From NCBI GenBank assembly GCA_019347575.1, contig JAHWKY010000010.1, forward strand, positions 1 to 64,000: a DNA stretch of 64,000 nucleotides. The letters run 5' to 3'. Made by a program: the position numbers and the translations under genes. How positions within the stretch are numbered: the stretch's first letter is position 1; the number at the start of each line of letters is the position of its first letter. Shown piece after piece: positions 55,037 to 61,248 of this stretch. Source of the stretch: Actinomycetota bacterium (GTDB lineage: Bacteria; Actinomycetota; Nitriliruptoria; Nitriliruptorales; Nitriliruptoraceae). The notes under the pieces are model-generated. The model was not told the DNA's origin. It worked only from the letters and a program-made list of their open reading frames with translations, and made no database searches.

Positions 55037-56637
55037 TGGACCCGCGCGGCGATCCTGACCTCGATGTGCGCGGTGTCGACCCCATCACGCTCGAGGTGAC
55101 CAGGAACGCCCTGGTCGGCATCGCGGAGGAGGCCGGGGCAGCGCTGCGCCGCACGGCGTACTCACCCAACATCAAGGAGCGCATCGACTGCTCGACCGCG
55201 CTGTTCGATGCCGATGCGCAGCTGGTGGCTCAGGCCGAGCACATCCCGGTGCACCTGGGATCGATGCCCGCGTCGGTGGCTGCCGCGTTGGACGTGTTCG
55301 GCGCGCTGGCACCTGGCGACCAGGTGCTCGTGTCCGACCCGTACGCCGGTGGAACGCACCTACCGGACTGGACCCTGGTCGCACCGGTCCACCTCGACGG
55401 GGCGCTCGTCGGCTACGCCGCCAACCGCGCCCACCACGCCGACGTGGGCGGATCCGCCCCCGGCTCGATGCCCGCCGATGCGACCGAGATCTTCGCCGAG
55501 GGACTGCGCATCCCCCCGGTTCGGCTGTGGCGCGACGGCAGCGAGGATCCCGACCTCCTGCGCATGTTGATGCACAACACGCGTACGCCTCGCGAACGCA
55601 TCGGTGATCTGCGGGCTCAGGCCGGCGCCAACCACCTCGCACAGCGGCGCCTGACGGAGCTGTGTGACCGGTTGGGAGCTGATCGCCTCGCGGAGGTGAT
55701 GGCCGCGACGCAGGATCACGCCGAGCGAGCCGTGCGCGCCGCCATCCTCGGCATCCCCGATGGCCGCTACAGCTTCGAGGACTTCCTCGACGGCGACGGC
55801 TTCACGGACGAGCCGGTACCGATCCGGGTGAGCATCACGGTCGACTCCGACACGCTGCACATCGACTTCGCCGGCTCCGCCCCCCAGGTCGAGGGCAGCG
55901 TGAACGCCCCGTTCGCCGTGACGCTGTCGTGCTGCTACTTCGTCCTCCGCGCCGTGACCGACCCCACGATCCCCGCGAACGCCGGGGCGTACCGGCCGCT
56001 GGAGGTGGTCGCGCCAGCCGGTTGCGTCGTCAGCCCCGTGGCGCCCGCCGCGGTCGCGGCCGGCAACGTCGAGACGTCACAGCGCATCGTCGACGTGCTC
56101 CTCGGGGCGTTCGCGCAGGCGCTCCCCGACCGCGTCCCCGCGGCGTCCCAGGGAACGATGAACAACACCCTGATCGGCGGGATCGATCCGCAGACCGCGG
56201 AGCCCTTCAGCTACTACGAGACGCTCGCCGGTGGCCAGGGTGCACGCCCCGACGCGCCCGGGATGAACGGGGTGCACACCCACATGACCAACACCAAGAA
56301 CACGCCGGTCGAGGCGTTCGAGCTCGCTTACCCGATGCGCGTGCTCGAGTACCGGCTCCGCGACGGCTCCGGTGGGGTCGGGGCGCACCGGGGCGGTGAC
56401 GGGATCCGTCGGGTGCTCGAGGTGCTCGCCGACCGCGCCACCCTGTCGCTGCTGACCGAACGGCGCCGGCGCGGACCGTGGGGTCGCGAGGGTGGGCAGG
56501 ATGGGGCGCCGGGTCGTAACGCGCTCATCCGCGACGGCGAGGAACGCGAGCTGCCGGGCAAGGTCACGCTGCGGCTGCAGCGGGGCGATCGGATCGTCGT
56601 CGAGACCCCCGGCGGCGGCGGCTTCGGGGCGCCGTAA
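55036..56637 (+). CDS. hyuB: Hydantoinase/oxoprolinase subunit B
   Basis: 533 residues from ATG 55036 (GAGGAG five bases before); a GTG at 55033 overlapping the hyuA stop is an alternative. It carries DPITLEVTRNALVGIAEEAG near 16, IKERIDCSTALFDA near 46, DPYAGGTHLPDW near 100, and HHADVGGSAPGS near 133, which match HyuB. The C-terminal part has TMTNTKNTPVEAFEL-like HMTNTKNTPVE near 415 and GGGGFGAP at the end. It pairs with HyuA in ATP-dependent cleavage of 5-oxoproline or hydantoins. A gamma-glutamyltransferase gene lies 1.2 kb downstream on the other strand. Confidence 0.92.
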   Translation: MDPRGDPDLDVRGVDPITLEVTRNALVGIAEEAGAALRRTAYSPNIKERIDCSTALFDADAQLVAQAEHIPVHLGSMPASVAAALDVFGALAPGDQVLVSDPYAGGTHLPDWTLVAPVHLDGALVGYAANRAHHADVGGSAPGSMPADATEIFAEGLRIPPVRLWRDGSEDPDLLRMLMHNTRTPRERIGDLRAQAGANHLAQRRLTELCDRLGADRLAEVMAATQDHAERAVRAAILGIPDGRYSFEDFLDGDGFTDEPVPIRVSITVDSDTLHIDFAGSAPQVEGSVNAPFAVTLSCCYFVLRAVTDPTIPANAGAYRPLEVVAPAGCVVSPVAPAAVAAGNVETSQRIVDVLLGAFAQALPDRVPAASQGTMNNTLIGGIDPQTAEPFSYYETLAGGQGARPDAPGMNGVHTHMTNTKNTPVEAFELAYPMRVLEYRLRDGSGGVGAHRGGDGIRRVLEVLADRATLSLLTERRRRGPWGREGGQDGAPGRNALIRDGEERELPGKVTLRLQRGDRIVVETPGGGGFGAP

Positions 56638-56674
56638 CAGGTGACCGGCGTCTGCGGTTGCGCCGAGGGTTCTT

Positions 56675-56740
56675 CAGAAACCCGCGTGCGGGCGGTGGTT
56701 TCCGCGACTTCCGGAAACCACCGCGTCACGCGGGTTTCTG
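56675..56740. terminator. Very long bidirectional hairpin between convergent genes
   Basis: Outer arms CAGAAACCCGCGTG (56675-56688) and CACGCGGGTTTCTG (56727-56740) are perfect 14-mers; inner arms GCGGTGGTTTCCG (56692-56704) and CGGAAACCACCGC (56712-56724) are perfect 13-mers. Only short bulges separate them. It lies between the hyuB stop and the next leftward gene's end. Confidence 0.8.
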
Positions 56741-56780
56741 AGAGACGGCCAGCGCTACCGCCGACGTCGTGACGCCGCCA

Positions 56781-57065
56781 TCAGATCATGCGGAAGGCCT
56801 CGGGGGGGATGTCGTAGTGGCGGCGGATCCAGCGGAGGTTGTCGCAGCGGAAGCCGACGCACTCACGCTGGACGATGAGCGCCCACGCGGCATCGCGGAC
56901 CCGCACGAGCGCGGCCTCACGCTCCGCCGGGTCGCCGTCGACCGCGACGCGCCAGGCGGAGAGCGCCTCCTCGAGCCGGTCTCCCACGCGCCCCAGCGCG
57001 TTCGCACGTTCCTCGATCAGCGCCACCTCGACCTGCTCGTGCTGCCCGACCGACCCGCTCGTCAC
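56781..57065 (-). CDS. Small helical protein of unknown function
   Basis: 94 residues, cytoplasmic, with a likely amphipathic helix region (ALGRVGDRLEEALSAWRVAV) and a conserved-looking C terminus, VQRECVGFRCDNLRWIRRHY followed by DIPPEAFRM. The C-terminal pattern resembles a small actinobacterial DUF family but I cannot name it with confidence. It overlaps the next gene by 4 bases (GTGA), suggesting coexpression. Confidence 0.6.
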   Translation of the reverse strand: MTSGSVGQHEQVEVALIEERANALGRVGDRLEEALSAWRVAVDGDPAEREAALVRVRDAAWALIVQRECVGFRCDNLRWIRRHYDIPPEAFRMI

Positions 57066-57304
57066 TCCCCCTCCGATCCCGCGTCGTCAACGGCCGTCAC
57101 CCGCTCGGCGATCTGCTTCGCGTCGTCGAGGCGGAGCTCCTCGACGAACAGCCGCACTCCCCAGTCGCCAGCGAACAGGAACTGTGCCAGCCGCCCCGAC
57201 TGCTTGTAGTACCAGCCGATGCCGGCCTTCTCGAGCTCCTCGGCGATGCGCTCGGCGTTGGCGTGCTCGTACTGGCCGAGGTAGGTGCTGCGTGGTGCGG
57301 TCAC
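57062..57304 (-). CDS. Small protein of unknown function, DUF2007-like pattern
   Basis: 80 residues. YEHANAERIAEELEKAGIGWY near 12 and the strand-rich VRLFVEELRLDDAKQIAERV near 50 resemble short signal-transducing DUF2007-type proteins, but the likeness is weak. The C terminus is acidic. Its start lies 40 bases before the ArsI/CadI-like gene end, so all three small genes may be transcribed together from the promoter at 57793-57821. Confidence 0.55.
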   Translation of the reverse strand: MTAPRSTYLGQYEHANAERIAEELEKAGIGWYYKQSGRLAQFLFAGDWGVRLFVEELRLDDAKQIAERVTAVDDAGSEGE

Positions 57305-57344
57305 GGTGGCTCCCGGTCCGAGGACGAGGATGCCAGATGCGTGC

Positions 57345-57746
57345 TCAGCAGCAGGCGGCCACGGACGTGCCGGCCTCGGCGGGGACGTCGCCGGTCACCG
57401 TGTAGACCTCCCACTCGGCTCCGTCGGGGTCGTTGACCCAGACCTTGTCCTGGAAGGCGTAGCAGCACGAGACCTGGTCCTCGACCAGCGTGGGCAGCCC
57501 CTTCTGGGCGAGCCGATCGGTCGCCGCCCGAACGAGGTCGGTGTCCTCGACCTCCACACCGAGGTGGTTCAGGCGCTCGTCGGCATCGGGCTTCTCGATG
57601 AGCACCAGCTTGAGCGGCGGGTCGGTGATGGCGAAGTTGGCGTAGCCGGGGCGGCGCTTGGCGGGCTGCGCGTCGAAGAGCTTGCCGTAGAACTCCACCG
57701 CCGCGTCCACGTCGCGGACGTTGAGGGCCAGCTGGATCCGGGACAT
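57345..57746 (-). CDS. CadI/ArsI-like glyoxalase-fold protein
   Basis: 133 residues. A single VOC fold with IQLALNVRDVDAAVEFYGKL at the start and RRPGYANFAITDPPLKLVLI near 31, strongly like mycobacterial CadI. The vicinal Cys94-Cys95 pair in VSCCYAFQDKVWVNDPDG, His61 (LNHLGVEVED) and the C-terminal Cys132-Cys133 are the thiols expected for arsenic- or cadmium-linked enzymes; ArsI cleaves carbon-arsenic bonds. AGGAGG lies 7 bases before the ATG. It is controlled by a canonical -35/-10 promoter with an adjoining AT-rich dyad, probably an ArsR-family operator. No arsR is in the window. Confidence 0.85.
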   Translation of the reverse strand: MSRIQLALNVRDVDAAVEFYGKLFDAQPAKRRPGYANFAITDPPLKLVLIEKPDADERLNHLGVEVEDTDLVRAATDRLAQKGLPTLVEDQVSCCYAFQDKVWVNDPDGAEWEVYTVTGDVPAEAGTSVAACC

Positions 57747-57792
57747 GCGTCGTCCTCCTGTGGGACCGCGCCGAGGTGGCGCCGTCGACGTG

Positions 57793-57821
57793 AGCGTAGG
57801 CTACACATCGACGTTCGTCAA
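57793..57821 (-). promoter_or_regulatory. Promoter of the CadI/ArsI-like gene
   Basis: On the minus strand TTGACG (57816-57821) is separated by exactly 17 bases from TACGCT (57793-57798), a good -35/-10 pair. It directs leftward transcription into the gene whose ATG is at 57746, leaving a leader of about 40 bases. Confidence 0.75.
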
Positions 57822-57840
57822 TATAGATAGCTGTCTATAT
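57821..57840. promoter_or_regulatory. AT-rich dyad, candidate ArsR-family operator
   Basis: ATATAGATAGCTGTCTATAT is an interrupted palindrome (ATATAGA and TCTATAT around TAGCTG) directly beside the -35 element. It is conspicuously AT-rich within about 70% GC DNA, like SmtB/ArsR and CmtR operators. Confidence 0.7.
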
Positions 57841-57870
57841 GCGCCATGCGCCCCCACGGTTCGGGTCCGG

Positions 57871-59421
57871 TCAGTAGCCCAGGACCGCCCCTTCGGTCCG
57901 CTGGTCGGTCGCCCCGCTGTAGCCGTGACCATCGACGCTGATGGCGTGTGCGTGACCCATGAGGTGGTCGCGGCGCCCGACGACGGTGACGCGGTGTCCG
58001 AGACGTTCGAGACCCTCGGCGAGATCGGTCGATCCGGGACCGCTCTCGAGGATGACCGACGCGTCGGTCACGGCGATGACCCAGCGGGGCGAGTCGAGCG
58101 CCGTCTGCAGGTCGGTGCCATCGTCGACGATGTGTCCGAGCAGTTGCACGTGCGTTTGTGCCTGACCGTCCCCGCCCATCGTCCCGAACACCAGGTAGGG
58201 CTCGCCCGCCCGCAGGACCATCCCGGGGATGAGGGTGTGTAGCGGTCGTTTCCCCGGTCCGATGGCGTTGGGGTGGTCGGGCTCGAGCACGAACATCGCC
58301 CCGCGGTCGTGGAGGTTGATGCCCCACTGAGGAACGTGTAGACCCGAGCCGAAACCCTGGTAGTTGGACTGCAGCAGGCTGACGAGCATGCCGTCGGCAT
58401 CGGCGACGGTCATCGCCGCGGTCCCGGCGGCGGCCTCACGACCGCGCCACGGCGCAGCACGACGCGGATCGAGCGCAGCGGCGATGCGCTGGACACGACG
58501 CTCGGCGAGCAACTGCTCGGGATCGATGTCGAGGTGGTCCGGATCCCCGAGGTGCTCGTCCCGGTCGGCGAGCGCGACCTTCACCGCTTCGATCTGCAGG
58601 TGGGTGCGGGCGATCTGCTCAGTCGGGAGCGCGCCGAGCACGTCGAGCACCGCGAGCGCCGTCAAGGCGGTGATCCCCTGCGTCGGCGGGGGGTGCTCGA
58701 GCACGTCGACGTCGCGGTAGGTGCACGAGAGAGGTGTCACCCAATCGCCTCGGTGTGCCGCGAGATCGTCCTCGGTCATGAGCCCGTGCCGGGCCCGGAC
58801 CGTCTCGACGATGTCCTCCGCCACGGCCCCCGCGTAGAACGCTTCGGGGCCCTCCTCGGAGATCACCTCGAGCGTCCGCGCCAACGCCGGCTGGCGCAGC
58901 ACCTTGCCGGCGGCGGCCTCGCGGTAGACCGAGCGCCACGCCCCGTAGTCGCGCAGGTGCTCCTGCGCCGGCCCGAGGAACTCCATCGCGGCCTCGGAGA
59001 CGACGAACCCGTCGCGCGCGTACCCGATCGCCCTGGTCGCGAGCTCGCCGAACGACCGGCGGCCGAAGCGTTCCAGCAGGTCGAACCACCCACGCACGGC
59101 ACCCGGCACCGTGACGGTCATACCGCCCATCGACGGCATGGCCTCCCCGATCTCGTCACGGACCCGTTCGAGGGTGGCTGCGGCCGGGGCGCGCCCCGCC
59201 CCGGCGTAGGCGTGAGCCTCGCCATCCCAGACGGTCGCGAACAGGTCCCCACCCACGCCGCAGTGGTAGGGCGTGACGACGGCGAGGACGAGGTTCGCCG
59301 CTACCGCCGCGTCCACCGCGTTGCCGCCTTGGCTCAGCGTGGCGACACCCGCAGCGGAGGCGAGATGGTGGGGCGAGGCCACGCAGGCGCGCGGAAACCG
59401 GCGGGTACCGAGCATTGCCAC
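57871..59421 (-). CDS. ggt: Gamma-glutamyltransferase-family protein
   Basis: 516 residues. ASAAGVATLSQGGNAVDAAVAA near 21 and PYHCGVGGDLFATVW near 51 open the large subunit. The cleavage/nucleophile region is GTAAMTVADADGMLVS around Thr334, where canonical enzymes read TTHxSVVD; the Thr is kept but the second Thr-His is replaced. SNYQGFGSGLHVP near 352, the lid/oxyanion region and GTMGGDGQAQTHVQLL near 425 match GGT. It would self-cleave and transfer or hydrolyse gamma-glutamyl groups from glutathione. No signal peptide is apparent. It converges with nothing; the OsmC/LhgO group diverges from its start at 59499. Confidence 0.85.
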   Translation of the reverse strand: MAMLGTRRFPRACVASPHHLASAAGVATLSQGGNAVDAAVAANLVLAVVTPYHCGVGGDLFATVWDGEAHAYAGAGRAPAAATLERVRDEIGEAMPSMGGMTVTVPGAVRGWFDLLERFGRRSFGELATRAIGYARDGFVVSEAAMEFLGPAQEHLRDYGAWRSVYREAAAGKVLRQPALARTLEVISEEGPEAFYAGAVAEDIVETVRARHGLMTEDDLAAHRGDWVTPLSCTYRDVDVLEHPPPTQGITALTALAVLDVLGALPTEQIARTHLQIEAVKVALADRDEHLGDPDHLDIDPEQLLAERRVQRIAAALDPRRAAPWRGREAAAGTAAMTVADADGMLVSLLQSNYQGFGSGLHVPQWGINLHDRGAMFVLEPDHPNAIGPGKRPLHTLIPGMVLRAGEPYLVFGTMGGDGQAQTHVQLLGHIVDDGTDLQTALDSPRWVIAVTDASVILESGPGSTDLAEGLERLGHRVTVVGRRDHLMGHAHAISVDGHGYSGATDQRTEGAVLGY

Positions 59422-59498
59422 CTCCCCGTCCAGCGCGGCCCGGAGGGTAGGCCAGATGCGAGAGGCCGTCGTCGCGACCCCCTACGCTTCCGGACCCC

Positions 59499-60731
59499 GT
59501 GCCGGAGGCTGCTGTGCGCGACGTCGTCGTGGTGGGTGGCGGCATCATCGGTCTGGCCACGGCCTACCGCCTGCTCGAACGGCGTCCCGACCTCGACGTG
59601 ATCGTGCTCGAGAAGGAGCGCGAGGTCGGTTCGCACCAGTCGTCGCACAACTCCGGCGTCCTCCACGCTGGCCTGTACTACGCGCCGGGCTCGTTGAAAG
59701 CGCGCCTGTGTGTGAGCGGCAAGCGCGACCTGGAGAAGTTCGCCGCGACGCACGGGATCGCGGTGACCCGTCACGGCAAGGTGGTGGTGGCGGTGGACCG
59801 CGCCGAGCTCCCACGGCTCGCGCTGCTCGAGGAACGCGCGCGCGCCAACGGAGTCCCTGGTCTGCGGCGTCTGCGCGCGGCGGAACTCGCCGAGGTCGAG
59901 CCGCACGTGCACGGTCTCGCCGCACTGCACAGCCCCGCGACCGCGACGATCGACTTCGGAGCGGTCTGCCGCGCCCTCGCCGACGAGGTGCGGGCACGTG
60001 GTGGCGAGGTCCTCACACTGGTGACCGTGCAGGGGTTGCGTGAGCGTGCCCAGGAGGTCGTGGTGCGGACCACGATCGGCGCGCTCGCGGCGCGGCAGGT
60101 GATCGCCTGCGCTGGCCTGCAATCGGACCGGGTCGCACGGCTGAGCGGCGTCGAGGATCGCGAGGCCATCGTGCCGTTCCGGGGCAGCTACCTCCGCCTC
60201 GTCGGACCGGCTGCCAGCCTGGTGCGCGGTCACCTCTACCCGGTCCCGCTGCCGGGGCTGCCGTTCCTCGGAGTCCACGTCACGCAGCGACACGACGGCG
60301 AGGTGTGGGTGGGACCCAACGCGGTCGTCGCGCTCGCACGTGAGCGCTACGACCGCTGGGCGGTCGACCTGCGCGACACGCGCGATGTCATCCGCCACCC
60401 GGGGTTCTGGCGTCTCGCGGCCGACCACCTCCGCACGGGCGTCGCGGAGGTGCACCGGGACCTGTCGATCGCGGCGACCGCACGCGAGCTCCGCCGCTAC
60501 GTGCCCGGTGTGGGGGTAGCCGACCTCGAACGCGGCCCGTCGGGGATCCGCGCCCAGTCCGTACGAGCCGACGGCGAGCTCGTGGACGACTTCTCCTGGT
60601 CGTCGACCCCACGGGTGCTCCACGTCCGCAACGCCCCGTCACCCGGCGCCACCGCTAGCCTCGCCATCGGTAGGGTGATCGCTGAGCGTGCGCTCGACGG
60701 ACTCGGAGGAGGATCCCGTGCAGCAAGTTGA
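59499..60731 (+). CDS. lhgO: L-2-hydroxyglutarate oxidase
   Basis: 410 residues. VVVVGGGIIGLATAYRLLER near 8 binds FAD, HQSSHNSGVLHAGLYYAPGS near 46 (with a His close to the flavin) and IPYRGxYLRL-type GSYLRLVGP near 225 are LhgO features. It oxidises L-2-hydroxyglutarate, a metabolic waste product, to 2-oxoglutarate. The last 14 bases overlap the OsmC gene start. GTG at 59499 or nearby serves as the start. Confidence 0.88.
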   Translation: MPEAAVRDVVVVGGGIIGLATAYRLLERRPDLDVIVLEKEREVGSHQSSHNSGVLHAGLYYAPGSLKARLCVSGKRDLEKFAATHGIAVTRHGKVVVAVDRAELPRLALLEERARANGVPGLRRLRAAELAEVEPHVHGLAALHSPATATIDFGAVCRALADEVRARGGEVLTLVTVQGLRERAQEVVVRTTIGALAARQVIACAGLQSDRVARLSGVEDREAIVPFRGSYLRLVGPAASLVRGHLYPVPLPGLPFLGVHVTQRHDGEVWVGPNAVVALARERYDRWAVDLRDTRDVIRHPGFWRLAADHLRTGVAEVHRDLSIAATARELRRYVPGVGVADLERGPSGIRAQSVRADGELVDDFSWSSTPRVLHVRNAPSPGATASLAIGRVIAERALDGLGGGSRAAS

Positions 60732-61200
60732 CGACACCGTCTACCGGTCCGTGGTTGAGGTCGTGCGCGAGGGTGGGCCGATCCGCCATGCCACGATCCC
60801 CGGCCGCGACGAACCGATCTCGTTCGGCGTCCACAGCGAGATCGCCGAGCACTACGGGGTGAGCCCCGACGACTACCCGCAGGAGACGACCACGCTCGAC
60901 TACGTGGTCGCCGCAGCGGCCGGCTGACTCACCGGAACGTTCGGGGGTGCCCTGGAAGCACGCGGCATCCCCGCCGGAGACGGTCGTCTCCGATCCCGCG
61001 CCACCGGCGACATCGGTCTCGACGGCAGGACCCTCATCATCCGTCGCATCCACGTCACGTACACCCTCACCGTCGATGCTGGGGCGGACCGCGACGTGAT
61101 CGACCGGGTGCTCGACTTCCACGCGGAGCACTGCCCGGTCGCGCGGTCGATCGGCGGCTGCATCGACATCAGCACGGATGTCGAGGTCGTCAGCGGGTAG
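60718..61200 (+). CDS. OsmC-family peroxiredoxin with in-frame TGA (candidate selenocysteine) at the catalytic Cys
   Basis: 160 codons from GTG 60718, with GGAGGAGG before it. The frame is interrupted only by TGA at 60925-60927 (codon 70), inside DYVVAAAAG-U-LTGTFGGAL, exactly where OsmC/Ohr proteins carry their peroxidatic Cys. Translation continues in frame for 90 residues to the TAG at 61198-61200, including the resolving-Cys motif HCPVARS (Cys139) and Cys148. Codon use stays high-GC throughout. A SECIS-like hairpin with GGUG around the loop begins 12 bases after the TGA. OsmC proteins reduce organic peroxides; a Sec version has been reported for this family. A single nonsense mutation (TGC to TGA) is the alternative. 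Confidence 0.8.
60940..60956 (+). promoter_or_regulatory. SECIS-like hairpin in the OsmC mRNA
   Basis: In RNA, GGG (60944-60946) pairs with CCC (60950-60952); G60943-U60953, C60942-G60954, U60941-G60955 and U60940-A60956 extend the stem. The apical loop is G47-U48-G49, giving GGU across the stem-loop boundary. It sits 19 bases after the TGA, within the reported window for bacterial SECIS elements. Confidence 0.6.
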
Positions 61201-61248
61201 GGCGTGTGGGCGGGAGCGCTGGGACCCACAACGAGTAGGGTCGGCAGC

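Noticed and set aside
60718-60927. A complete 69-residue gene ending at the TGA
   Set aside because: The product would be half an OsmC fold, and the same frame continues with the conserved second half.
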